From positions 1-64,000 of the forward strand of contig NZ_OCMS01000004.1 in assembly GCF_900215325.1 (NCBI RefSeq): a stretch of 64,000 nucleotides of DNA. Reading direction: 5' to 3'. The translations under genes were made by a program, and so were the position numbers. Positions 18,511 to 26,864 of the stretch are shown one piece after another; the first letter of the stretch is position 1; the number at the start of each line of letters is the position of its first letter. The stretch comes from Fibrobacter sp. UWB16 (GTDB lineage Bacteria; Fibrobacterota; Fibrobacteria; Fibrobacterales; Fibrobacteraceae). The notes beneath the pieces were generated by a model that saw only the letters and a list, made by a program, of their open reading frames with translations, did not search any database and was not told where the DNA came from.

Positions 18511-18594
18511 TACAGAACGCTAGGTAACCATTCTTTTATATAAACTAAACCGGTACGCCGGGAGTTTAGCCACGTAGAAAATTCATCTTCGTGG
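18511..18594 (+). promoter_or_regulatory. Conserved structured leader of nifX operon
   Basis: TACAGAACGCTAGG box (18511-18524), hairpin 18545-18569 (CTAAAC, CCGG / CCGG, GTTTAG) and hairpin CCACG/CGTGG at 18570-18594. Same layout as the nifB leader, with different inner stem bases that still pair. Confidence 0.5.
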
Positions 18595-18628
18595 TTCATT
18601 TTACATCTGCGTTAAGGAGGCTTTTTAC

Positions 18629-19039
18629 ATGGCTAAATACAAAGTAGCAGTTGCCACGAATGACGGAGTAAATGTCAACGTTCACTTTGGACACGCAGCC
18701 GCATTTGACATCTATGAAGTTGACGAAGCAAGCGGAAAATACGAGAAAGTCGAAGTCCGTTTAAAGCCGGAACATTGCGATGGTTCTTGCGGAGACGGCA
18801 CTTGTGGCCAGCGCGAAGTTCAGCATTCATCGATGTATGCAGCTGCCAAGAATCTAGCCGATTTAGATTACGTGCTTTGCGAACAGCTTGGTCCGCAAGC
18901 GATCCAGTCATTGGCCCGCTTCAATGTACGCGCATTCGATATCGCGCTCCCCATCAGCGAAGCCATTGCAAAAATCAACATTTACAGAAACAAAATCGCA
19001 GAACGCGCATTACGATTCAAATCAAATCACAACGACTAA
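18629..19039 (+). CDS. NifX/NafY-like cofactor-binding protein
   Basis: 136 residues of the dinitrogenase iron-molybdenum cofactor-binding family: MAKYKVAVATNDG and NVHFGHAAAFDIYEV are family hallmarks, with a His in HFGH as likely cluster contact. These proteins carry NifB-co or the finished cofactor between NifB and the D/K proteins. Residues 48-59 contain an unusual insertion EHCDGSCGDGTC (Cys50, Cys54, Cys59) that could bind an extra Fe-S cluster. It supplies the domain missing from the NifB here. SD AAGGAGG. Followed after one base by a GNAT gene. Confidence 0.85.
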   Translation: MAKYKVAVATNDGVNVNVHFGHAAAFDIYEVDEASGKYEKVEVRLKPEHCDGSCGDGTCGQREVQHSSMYAAAKNLADLDYVLCEQLGPQAIQSLARFNVRAFDIALPISEAIAKINIYRNKIAERALRFKSNHND

Positions 19040-19040
19040 A

Positions 19041-19541
19041 ATGAGTCTAAGCAAATTTACGATAAGAAAAGCAACGCTATCCGATTGCAATGCGATTGCC
19101 GCAGTGGAAGCAACATGCTTTCCGCCAGCAGAAGCTGCAAAACATGAAGATTTCCAAAAGCGTCTGGAACGCTATGCGGACTATTTTTTGCTGATGTTCG
19201 ATGGCGACAAGCTGATTTCATTCGTAGACGGATTTGTAACGGACATTCCCGATTTGAACGACAAAATGTACGAAGACGCCGGTATGCACAATCCAAACGG
19301 AGCATGGCAAATGATATTCGGAGTCAACACTATCCCCGAATACCGCCGTCAAGGTTGCGCAGAAAAGCTATTGAGATTATTCGTCCAAAACGCAAAAGCA
19401 GAAAGCAGACGTGGCGTTGTTCTCACTTGCAAAGAAAAGCTCGTACATTATTACGCCAAAATTGGTTTTATCGATGAAGGTATTTCGGCAGATTCGACTC
19501 ACGGAAACGTTGTCTGGAATCAAATGCGACTGACGTTTTAA
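19041..19541 (+). CDS. GNAT-family N-acetyltransferase
   Basis: 166 residues; begins FTIRKATLSDCNAIAAVEATCFPPAE and contains the acetyl-CoA motif IPEYRRQGCAEKLL, followed by VLTCKEKLVHYYAKIGF. The start ATG lies one base after the nifX stop, so the two are translationally linked, and cysK follows by 15 bp. In Bacillus, GNAT enzymes acetylate S-alkylcysteines in sulfur salvage (SnaB type); a similar role here is inference from context. Confidence 0.8.
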   Translation: MSLSKFTIRKATLSDCNAIAAVEATCFPPAEAAKHEDFQKRLERYADYFLLMFDGDKLISFVDGFVTDIPDLNDKMYEDAGMHNPNGAWQMIFGVNTIPEYRRQGCAEKLLRLFVQNAKAESRRGVVLTCKEKLVHYYAKIGFIDEGISADSTHGNVVWNQMRLTF

Positions 19542-19556
19542 CAAAGAGAGGTAAAC

Positions 19557-20543
19557 ATGTCACATATCCACCATTCTATTACAGAACTTATTGGGCATAC
19601 ACCGCTTCTTGAACTTCACAATTTCGAAAAGAACCACAACGCCCAAGGCCATATCTTGGCAAAGCTCGAATATTTCAACGCTACAGGTTCTGTCAAGGAT
19701 CGCGCCGCCCTCAGCATGATTGAAGCTGCCGAACGCGAAGGGAAACTGAAACCGGGTGGAGAAATCGTTGACCTCACGAGTGGTAACACTGGCATTGCTC
19801 TTGCCGCCATCGCAGCCGCAAAAGGGTACAAAGTCACTATTTTCTTTGAATCCGGCGGTTCCAAAGAACGCGTTCAAGTCATCAAGACTTATGGAGCGCA
19901 GCTTTTCGATTACAAAGATATTCCCGAATTGAAAAAAGCTCTTGAAGACGGCTCAATTTGCGACAACATCGTTATCGAGGCCATCACAAAGTACACCAAA
20001 GAACACAACGCATTTTTCATCAACCAATGCGAAAACGAAAACAATCCCCTAGCCCATTACAACACGACAGGCCCTGAAATCTGGGAAGATACCGATGGCA
20101 AAGTAGATTTTGTCGTTTCGATGGCAGGCACAGGCGGAACACTGAACGGGCTTTCAAAATATTTCCGCGAAAAGAATCCGAATGTTAAAATCATCGGTGT
20201 GCAAGCGACTCCGGACTCCCGCTATTTCACGCCAGAAGCCGAAAAGAATGGCGTTATTGACGGTGTCGCACCATTTGCAAACGTCGCAGAACCTCCTACG
20301 TTCTTGACGGATTCCTCAATTTACGATGAATACATCGAAGTTTCTACATTGCAAGCAAAAGCTGTAGCGCACGAACTTGCCGAACACGAAGGGCTTTTCC
20401 TGGGCACATCAAGTGCAGCAGGCGTTTACGCAGCCTCAATTGTCGCAGCGCGTCCTGAAAATAAAGACAAGAACATCATCGTTATTACAGCCGATAACGG
20501 GTTCAAATATCTTTCCACAAAAGTTTATGCTTTGAATAAGTAA
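19557..20543 (+). CDS. cysK: Cysteine synthase (O-acetylserine sulfhydrylase), copy 1
   Basis: 328 residues, PLP lysine Lys47 in ATGSVKDRA, LTSGNTGIAL and SMAGTGGTLNG loops. Makes cysteine from O-acetylserine and sulfide, or S-alkyl products from thiols. It is a close paralogue of the gene at 23927-24913, with the same length. Third gene of nifX-GNAT-cysK. Released sulfide or methanethiol from a nitrogenase-like reductase could be captured at this step (inference). Confidence 0.9.
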   Translation: MSHIHHSITELIGHTPLLELHNFEKNHNAQGHILAKLEYFNATGSVKDRAALSMIEAAEREGKLKPGGEIVDLTSGNTGIALAAIAAAKGYKVTIFFESGGSKERVQVIKTYGAQLFDYKDIPELKKALEDGSICDNIVIEAITKYTKEHNAFFINQCENENNPLAHYNTTGPEIWEDTDGKVDFVVSMAGTGGTLNGLSKYFREKNPNVKIIGVQATPDSRYFTPEAEKNGVIDGVAPFANVAEPPTFLTDSSIYDEYIEVSTLQAKAVAHELAEHEGLFLGTSSAAGVYAASIVAARPENKDKNIIVITADNGFKYLSTKVYALNK

Positions 20544-20565
20544 GACTCATCGCATAAAACTCCTA

Positions 20566-20602
20566 ATACTCCTTCTCGCTAATGCGGGAAGGAGTATTTT
20601 TA
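20566..20602 (+). terminator. Terminator after cysK copy 1
   Basis: Stem ATACTCCTTC / GAAGGAGTAT followed by TTTTTAT. Confidence 0.85.
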
Positions 20603-20718
20603 TAAGTTCCGATAACATAAATCAATACGTATAATTGCGAGCGATAGCACCCAATACTTAAACAAAATTAGAATAAAATAATTTTAAATTATTTTGTTTT
20701 TTCAATTGACAAAACTCT

Positions 20719-20746
20719 TTGACTGCGAAAAAGCGCTTTTTACCTT
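20719..20746 (+). promoter_or_regulatory. Putative promoter of OM barrel/binding protein 1
   Basis: TTGACT-16-TACCTT, conserved with the region upstream of binding protein 2 (TTGATT at 22768, TACCTT at 22790). About 50 bases of A/T-rich sequence with an inverted repeat (ATAATTT...AAATTAT) are also shared just upstream of each. Confidence 0.45.
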
Positions 20747-20787
20747 TAACCTGTCATTAAAAAACAAAACAAACAAGGAGTTTATCA

Positions 20788-21540
20788 ATGAATATCAATG
20801 CAAAAAAAATTATTTCCGTTATTGCCCTTACCACTGTCAGTTCATTTGCTGAATGGGATTATTACACTGTTCTCGACGAACATCAGGGTCAAGCACGAAT
20901 CAAGGCAAACTATTGGTACAACGGAGATTTCCATTCCACATCTTTTGACTTGAATGCCCGCTATACAGTCGTCAAAGGATTAGAATTGAGCCTCACCGGT
21001 CTCGGCTACCAGCTTTTTGCCGATCCGAATGACAAAACAAAAGAAGGTGACGGATTCAAGGACTTTAGCGTGGGTGCAAAATACGCATTCAATCCCAACT
21101 TCTCCGTTTTCTTAGACGCCAACATTCCCGCCGGAAAAAAAGAAATTTCCAGCCAGGAATTTAGCCTCAAGGGCGGTGTTCAATGGTTCTTGCCCATCTC
21201 CGAACAGTTCGGTATCGGTAATGAATTTGGCTTGACCGTTCCTTTCAAGCATGATGGAGTCCAACGCGGTCTCGTTGCTGATTATGGTTTTGAATTCTAT
21301 TATGCATTCAGCTCCGGTGTTACTCCGTTTACAGGCTTTGTATTTACGAGCCAGTTGACAGATTCAAAGAACGAAGACAAATCTGAATCCGGAACAGGAG
21401 CTTCCAACATTTCTTTCTGGGCCGGCATTTCTTACAACGTTAACAAGAACGTCAATCTGACGCTTTACACCGATGTTGAATACGCCGCACTTGGCGCTTA
21501 TCAATCCGGCTACATTTTCCAAACAACATTCAGCTTCTAA
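20788..21540 (+). CDS. Outer-membrane beta-barrel protein
   Basis: 250 residues with a signal peptide ending near SSFAEWDY, then regularly spaced amphipathic strands (RIKANYWYNGDFHST, FDLNARYTVVKGLELSLTG) and a C-terminus IFQTTFSF with terminal Phe, as needed for BAM insertion. Immediately upstream (16 bp) of an importer binding protein, so probably an outer-membrane pore for the same substrate. Family not recognised. Confidence 0.65.
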   Translation: MNINAKKIISVIALTTVSSFAEWDYYTVLDEHQGQARIKANYWYNGDFHSTSFDLNARYTVVKGLELSLTGLGYQLFADPNDKTKEGDGFKDFSVGAKYAFNPNFSVFLDANIPAGKKEISSQEFSLKGGVQWFLPISEQFGIGNEFGLTVPFKHDGVQRGLVADYGFEFYYAFSSGVTPFTGFVFTSQLTDSKNEDKSESGTGASNISFWAGISYNVNKNVNLTLYTDVEYAALGAYQSGYIFQTTFSF

Positions 21541-21556
21541 AAAGGAGGCCGCAATA

Positions 21557-22654
21557 ATGAATTTTAAACACCTCATTAGAACAACACTTATAAGCGCTCT
21601 GCTTTTCGGAGCAAGCGCTTTCGCCGAAATTAAAACAGTTCGAATCGCACATTACACAGGAGTGTTGTGCAGTGCTCCGGTTCATACCGCATGGCTCAAA
21701 GGATTTTTCGACGAAGAATTCAAAAAGATCGGGCAAAAATACGAAATGGTACCGATTGCCGAAGGTTCCGGTTCCGTCAATGACTTGATTGTCGCTGGGA
21801 AAGCGGACGCAGGTAATGAACTTCTCGCCACAGAACTTCAGCCTATCCAAAACGGACTCCCGATTATCTTTGTAACAGGCGTACACACAGGCTGCACCAA
21901 GTTCTACGTCACAAAGCAATCGACCATCAAAAAACTCAAGGACCTGAAAGGGCGCAAAAGCAAAATTGGCGTCATTGGATTGTCCGACAGTTCAATTATG
22001 ACATTCAAGCGAAAACTCCGTGACCTTGGTGTTGTCGCCGATGGCCCCGAAGCGGATATCGAATTCGTTGTCTATGGCGCAAGCGACTTGCCCTTGGCAC
22101 TCCAAAAGGGAGCCGTGGACATTATCGCCCTTCACGATCCGACCGCTACAACAGCCGAAGAAGAATACGGTTTCCGTAAGCTTCTGGACACCGCCACCGA
22201 TCCGAAATTTGCCGTAGAATACTGCTGCATCGCATTCGTAAGCCTCAAACTTTGGAAAGAAAATCCAGAAGGTGCAGCCGCATTCACACGTGCAGTCGCT
22301 CGCGGTTCCGCATTCATCAACGCTAACCCGCGTGAAGCAGCAAGACTCCAGCTTGCAAAGGACATCGTCCCCGGAAGCGAAGATTTCAACACCAAACTGC
22401 TTGAAAGCTACACCCACATTCCATCCCGCAAAGCAACGATTCGCACATTCAGAACCGTCGCCACGGAACTCCAAAAAACGGGCGTACTCAAGAAAAAGTT
22501 GAACATCGAAAAGTTCATCACAAGCCACTTTGCCAATTTTGCGTCTAAGGGGATTCACGTTCCTGACGGTTACAAGTACGATAAGGATACAGGCACATTT
22601 ACAGAAACGACCGAAGAACCGAAAACCTTAGCGAAAAATATCGTTGAAAACTAA
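21557..22654 (+). CDS. NitT/TauT-type binding protein 1, Cys-rich
   Basis: 365 residues; signal peptide ends near ASAFAEIK, then VRIAHYTGVLCSAPVHTAW and VAGKADAGNELLATELQ of the NMT1/SsuA-like fold. Four conserved cysteines in exported regions stand out: VLCSAP, HTGCTK and EYCC. Periplasmic binding proteins seldom keep that many, so a thiol, metal or cluster-bound ligand is possible. SD AAAGGAGG. It is a paralogue of the next gene. The permease and ATPase are encoded at 24983-26742. Confidence 0.8.
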   Translation: MNFKHLIRTTLISALLFGASAFAEIKTVRIAHYTGVLCSAPVHTAWLKGFFDEEFKKIGQKYEMVPIAEGSGSVNDLIVAGKADAGNELLATELQPIQNGLPIIFVTGVHTGCTKFYVTKQSTIKKLKDLKGRKSKIGVIGLSDSSIMTFKRKLRDLGVVADGPEADIEFVVYGASDLPLALQKGAVDIIALHDPTATTAEEEYGFRKLLDTATDPKFAVEYCCIAFVSLKLWKENPEGAAAFTRAVARGSAFINANPREAARLQLAKDIVPGSEDFNTKLLESYTHIPSRKATIRTFRTVATELQKTGVLKKKLNIEKFITSHFANFASKGIHVPDGYKYDKDTGTFTETTEEPKTLAKNIVEN

Positions 22655-22822
22655 AAAGTAGGAGCGCAACCAGGTTTATATAACCATAGCCTATAGCGCC
22701 CAATATACGAACAAAATTAGAACAAAGTATTTTTGAATTATTTTGTTTTTCCACCTTTAAAACATCTTTGATTTAGAAAAAGTGATTTATACCTTTTCAC
22801 AATCAAAAATAGGGAATTAAAA

Positions 22823-23911
22823 ATGAATTTACGAAGCATCATTAAGACTACGCTCATAAGCGCCCTCCTCCTCGGAACAAGCGCTTTTGCCGATTTCAAA
22901 CCAGTCCGAATCGCACACTATACTGGTGTGTTGTGTAGTGCCCCGGTTCATGTCGCTTGGCTCAAAGGTTACTTTGACGAGGAATTCAAAAAGATTGGTC
23001 AGAAATTCGAAATGGTTCCTGTTGATGCCGGAAAGAATTCTGTGAACGAGCTCATCGTCGCAGGCAAAGTCGATGCAGGGAACGACTTGCTCGCTACCGA
23101 ACTTCAGCCCATTCAAAACGGGCTCCCTATCGTCTTTGTCACCGGTGTTCATACGGGTTGCACCAAATATTACGTCACCAAGAAATCGACGATTCAAAAA
23201 TTGGAAGATTTGAAGGGACGTAAAACCAAGGTAGGCGTTATCGGTTTATCCGATAGTTCCGTGATGTCGTTCAGACGCAAACTCCGCGATTTGGGTATCG
23301 TCGCAGACGGCCCGGAAGCGGATGTCGAATTCATCGTCTATGGCGCAAGCGACTTGCCGATTGCCCTTGAAAAAGGCGCTGTTGACATTATCGCCCTTCA
23401 TGATCCAACCGCAGCAACCGCCGAAAAAGAATATGGCTTGCGCAAGTTGCTCGACACCGCAATCGATCCGAAATTTGCCGTAGAATACTGCTGCGTCGCA
23501 TTCGTGACACTCAAGCTCTGGAAGGAAAATCCGGAAGGTGCCGCTGCTTACACGCGCGCTGTCGCTCGCGGATCCGCATTCGTGAACAGCAATCCGCGCG
23601 AAGCCGCAAGACTCCAGCTCTCGAAGGATGTCGTTTCTGGCAGTGAAGAATTCAACGCCCAGTTGCTCGAAAGCTACGGTCACATTCCGTCCCGCAAGGC
23701 CGCGCTCCGCACGTTCAATATCGTCGCTGCAGAGCTTCAAAAGACGGGAGTCTTGAAGAAAAAATTGAACATCGAAAAGTTCGTCAAGAGTCACTTTGCT
23801 GACTTCGAATCAAAGGGTATCAAAATTCCGGATGGCTACTCCTATGATAAGGCCACCGATAAATTCACAGAAAATTTCGAAGAGCCGAAATCTCTTGTGA
23901 AAAACATTTAA
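22823..23911 (+). CDS. NitT/TauT-type binding protein 2, Cys-rich
   Basis: 362 residues, collinear with binding protein 1 over its whole length and retaining the same cysteines (VLCSAP, HTGCTK, EYCC). The two diverge mostly in VPIAEGSGSVND versus VPVDAGKNSVNE, a region likely near the ligand pocket, which hints at different specificity. Sixteen bp upstream of cysK copy 2. Its promoter region resembles that of the first copy, so the block barrel-SBP and SBP-cysK arose by local duplication. Confidence 0.82.
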   Translation: MNLRSIIKTTLISALLLGTSAFADFKPVRIAHYTGVLCSAPVHVAWLKGYFDEEFKKIGQKFEMVPVDAGKNSVNELIVAGKVDAGNDLLATELQPIQNGLPIVFVTGVHTGCTKYYVTKKSTIQKLEDLKGRKTKVGVIGLSDSSVMSFRRKLRDLGIVADGPEADVEFIVYGASDLPIALEKGAVDIIALHDPTAATAEKEYGLRKLLDTAIDPKFAVEYCCVAFVTLKLWKENPEGAAAYTRAVARGSAFVNSNPREAARLQLSKDVVSGSEEFNAQLLESYGHIPSRKAALRTFNIVAAELQKTGVLKKKLNIEKFVKSHFADFESKGIKIPDGYSYDKATDKFTENFEEPKSLVKNI

Positions 23912-23926
23912 AAAAGAGAGGTAACA

Positions 23927-24913
23927 ATGTCCAATATTCACCATTCCATTACCGAGCTCGTCGGTCACACTCCGCTGCTGGAGCTCCACAATTTTGAAAA
24001 GAATCACAATGCCAAGGGCCATATCCTGGCAAAACTCGAATACTTCAACCCGTCCGGCTCCGTGAAGGACCGCGCTGCCCTCAGAATGATTGAAGAAGCC
24101 GAACGCGAAGGCAAGCTCAAGCCGGGTGGAGAAATCGTTGAAATCACAAGCGGTAACACGGGCATCGGCCTTGCCGCTATCGCCGCTGCCAAGGGCTACA
24201 AACTCACCGTTTTCTTTGAACCGGGTGGTTCTGAAGAACGCGTACAAGTGATCAAGACCTATGGAGCAACGCTCCTCGGTTACGACGCCCTTCCGAACGT
24301 AAGCAAACTCCTGAAGGAAGGCTCCTTCTCTGTTGCCGTCTTGCTCTCCGACGTCCGCAAGTATGCCGAAGAACACAATGCATTCTTCATCAACCAGATT
24401 GAAAACGAAAACAACCCGCTCGCCCATTACTACACCACCGGTCCGGAAATCGTTGCCGATACGGATGGCAAGGTAGACTTTATCGTTTCCATGGCAGGCA
24501 CGGGCGGTACGCTCAATGGTCTTTCCAAGTACTTCCGCGAACACAATCCGAACGTGAAAATCGTCGGTGTGCAGGCCACTCCGGATTCCCGCTTCTTCAC
24601 CCCGGAAGCTGAAGAACATGGCGTGATCGATGGTGTTGCCCCGTTCGCAAACGTTCCGGAACCGCCTCCTCTGCTGAACGATTCTTCGATCTATGACGAA
24701 TACATTGAAGTCTCTACGCTCCAGGCTACAGGCGTTGCCCACGAACTTGCCGAACATGAAGGTCTCTTCCTCGGAACTTCTGGCGCAGCAGGCATCTACG
24801 CCGCATCCATCGTTGCCGCCCGCCCGGAAAACGAAGGTAAGAACGTTGTTGTCATTACTGCAGACAACGGCTTCAAATACCTTTCCACCAAAGTGTACGC
24901 ATTGAAGAAGTAA
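23927..24913 (+). CDS. cysK: Cysteine synthase, copy 2
   Basis: 328 residues, same length and motifs as the copy at 19557 (Lys47 in PSGSVKDRA, TSGNTGIGL, SMAGTGGTLNG). Codon use is more GC-rich than in copy 1, which suggests higher expression or a different age. A terminator-like hairpin follows it, ahead of the permease gene. Two or more cysK genes with different partners point to substrate or regulation differences. Confidence 0.9.
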   Translation: MSNIHHSITELVGHTPLLELHNFEKNHNAKGHILAKLEYFNPSGSVKDRAALRMIEEAEREGKLKPGGEIVEITSGNTGIGLAAIAAAKGYKLTVFFEPGGSEERVQVIKTYGATLLGYDALPNVSKLLKEGSFSVAVLLSDVRKYAEEHNAFFINQIENENNPLAHYYTTGPEIVADTDGKVDFIVSMAGTGGTLNGLSKYFREHNPNVKIVGVQATPDSRFFTPEAEEHGVIDGVAPFANVPEPPPLLNDSSIYDEYIEVSTLQATGVAHELAEHEGLFLGTSGAAGIYAASIVAARPENEGKNVVVITADNGFKYLSTKVYALKK

Positions 24914-24927
24914 GACTCATTGTGTAC

Positions 24928-24967
24928 AAGCTCCTTCCCGTGACCTCACAAGGGGAGGAGCTTTTTT
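24928..24967 (+). terminator. Terminator hairpin between cysK2 and permease
   Basis: Stem AAGCTCCTtCCC / GGGGAGGAGCTT followed by TTTTTT; 15 bp before the permease ATG with its SD AAGGAG, so it may reduce rather than stop transcription into the transporter genes. Confidence 0.7.
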
Positions 24968-24982
24968 ATTCAAGGAGTTTAA

Positions 24983-25945
24983 ATGAAGAATAAACTAATA
25001 AACACATTAAGAAGATTTTTACCCTTTTTAGGTGTTATTGTCGCACTTGCCATCCACTTACTTATTGAAGACAGCGACGAACACCCAGAAGCTGAAGAAG
25101 CTTACTACACCTGGATTTTGTATTTCTTTTTGGCCACTACATTCATCCTCGGCATCGTCTCCACCTTTGTCAAAAAATTGAAGAAAGGCCTGGAATATTC
25201 CGGTGCGTTTTGGGGAGGCGTCGGAATCGTCGTCGCCATCATTGACATTGTCATCGGAAAGCTCGCCCTCTTCCCCGTCTTGTTTTTCCCGAAATACGAC
25301 AACATTCTCGCCCAGTTTTTCGAAGGCTACGAAATCATCCTCAAGTGCATTTGGCACTCGACAAAACTTTTAGTCACAGGATTCCTCTACGGTGCCGGAT
25401 TCGGCTTTATCACAGGCGTTCTCCTTGGATTCAACAAAAAGTTCAATTATTGGATCAACCCTTACATCAAGCTGATAGGCCCAATTCCCGCAACAATCTG
25501 GATTCCGATTTCGTTGACAATTTTCCCGACAACTTTTGGCGCAAGCGTTTTTATCATCGCACTTTCCGTCTGGTTCTCGGTTGCGCTTATGACGAGCTCT
25601 GCAATACAGGCTGTCCCCAAAGCCTATTTTGAAGTTTCACGCACGCTCGGCGCAAGCAGCGCTTTCCAGATATTCCGAGTCGGCATCCCGGCCGCCATGC
25701 CCTCCATTTTCCTTGGCGTATTCTACGGCATCATCAGTGCATTCTTGGCGCTCATGACCGCAGAAATGTTCGGCGTCAAATACGGTATCGGCTGGTACAT
25801 CTCCTGGCAAAAGGCCATGCTCGTCTATAGCGGTGTTTACGCAGGAATCATCGTCATTGCAGTTTACTGCATGCTCATACTCACCCTGCTCTTTAAATTG
25901 CGCGATAAAATCTTGAATTGGCAAAAGGGAACTTTGAAATGGTAG
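24983..25945 (+). CDS. NitT/TauT-type ABC permease
   Basis: 320 residues, longer than typical SsuC (about 260): the first 90 residues add two or three hydrophobic segments (LGVIVALAIHLLI, YFFLATTFILGIVSTF) before the standard permease core with GPIPATIWIPISLTIFPTTFGAS and the EAA loop around FEVSRTLGASSAF. It works with the ATPase downstream (overlapping stop/start) and the two Cys-rich binding proteins. Confidence 0.83.
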   Translation: MKNKLINTLRRFLPFLGVIVALAIHLLIEDSDEHPEAEEAYYTWILYFFLATTFILGIVSTFVKKLKKGLEYSGAFWGGVGIVVAIIDIVIGKLALFPVLFFPKYDNILAQFFEGYEIILKCIWHSTKLLVTGFLYGAGFGFITGVLLGFNKKFNYWINPYIKLIGPIPATIWIPISLTIFPTTFGASVFIIALSVWFSVALMTSSAIQAVPKAYFEVSRTLGASSAFQIFRVGIPAAMPSIFLGVFYGIISAFLALMTAEMFGVKYGIGWYISWQKAMLVYSGVYAGIIVIAVYCMLILTLLFKLRDKILNWQKGTLKW

Positions 25946-26742
25946 CAGAAAATATCGAAAACGTAAAAGGCGCAATCCACATTGATAATCTTGTAAAGAC
26001 ATTTATCAGTAACGAAGGCGAAACCGTCGCCGCCTTGAATGGAGTCAATCTCGACATTCCCGCAGGCAGTTTCGTGAGCCTTATCGGTCCATCCGGCTGC
26101 GGAAAGACAACGCTCTTGAGGCAAATTGCAGGACTTGCCGAACCCACTTCGGGCGGCGTATTTGTCGATGGCAAAAAAATTACGAAGCCCGGTGCCGATC
26201 GCGGTTTTGCATTCCAGCAAGCAACACTTTTCCCATGGCTCAACATCCGCGACAACATTTCGCTTGGGCTCAGGGCCCGCCACGTGTACAAGGAACACAA
26301 GCAAGACGTTGACGAATTCATTGAAACGGTCGGGCTCAAGGGATTCGAAAAATCATACCCGCACGAACTTTCCGGCGGCATGAATCAGCGAGCAAGCCTT
26401 GCAAGAGCGCTTGTCGGCCACCCGGATATTCTCCTTTTGGACGAGCCCCTTGGTGCACTGGACGCTTTCACGCGCATGGCGATGCAAGACGAAATCCACC
26501 GCCTTTGGGAAAAGTACAAGACCACGATGGTGATGGTCACACACGATGTCGACGAAGCCCTTTACCTCAGTAATTACGTTGTAGTTATGAAGGCACGCCC
26601 GTCAAAAATCGAGCAGGTCATCAAAATCGAACTCCCGTTCCCGCGCGCACGAACACAGGACACGTTCATCCAATACCGCAAAAAGATTCTCGAACTGCTA
26701 AACTTTGCAGGAAAGATTCAGGAACCGGAATACTACTTGTAG
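25939..26742 (+). CDS. NitT/TauT-type ABC ATPase
   Basis: 267 residues. Walker A IGPSGCGKTTLLR, Q-loop AFQQATLFPW, signature LSGGMNQRASLARAL, Walker B ILLLDEPLGALD. The ATG (25939) overlaps the last codon and stop of the permease (ATGGTAG). Partner of the permease at 24983. Confidence 0.88.
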   Translation: MVAENIENVKGAIHIDNLVKTFISNEGETVAALNGVNLDIPAGSFVSLIGPSGCGKTTLLRQIAGLAEPTSGGVFVDGKKITKPGADRGFAFQQATLFPWLNIRDNISLGLRARHVYKEHKQDVDEFIETVGLKGFEKSYPHELSGGMNQRASLARALVGHPDILLLDEPLGALDAFTRMAMQDEIHRLWEKYKTTMVMVTHDVDEALYLSNYVVVMKARPSKIEQVIKIELPFPRARTQDTFIQYRKKILELLNFAGKIQEPEYYL

Positions 26743-26755
26743 CTATAATCAAAAT

Positions 26756-26811
26756 CTATAAAAGGTGCTAGAAATATAATATTGGACAAAAATATCAATT
26801 CCTTCTATATT
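26756..26811 (+). promoter_or_regulatory. malY promoter with upstream box
   Basis: Box CTATAAAAGGTGCTAG (26756-26771), then ten bases, then TTGGAC (26782-26787), 18-bp spacer, TATATT (26806-26811). The same order and spacing is found upstream of the DUF4418/ABC operon (29317-29373). A box placed just upstream of -35 fits an activator. Confidence 0.55.
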
Positions 26812-26864
26812 ATGTGCCGGCGTGAAAAGCCTACAACTGCAAAATTTTGCAAGGGAGACTCGCC

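Noticed and set aside
22655-22822. Cys-rich leader peptide upstream of binding protein 2
   Set aside because: No ATG with successive Cys codons occurs in this gap, nor in the gap before the barrel gene at 20788.
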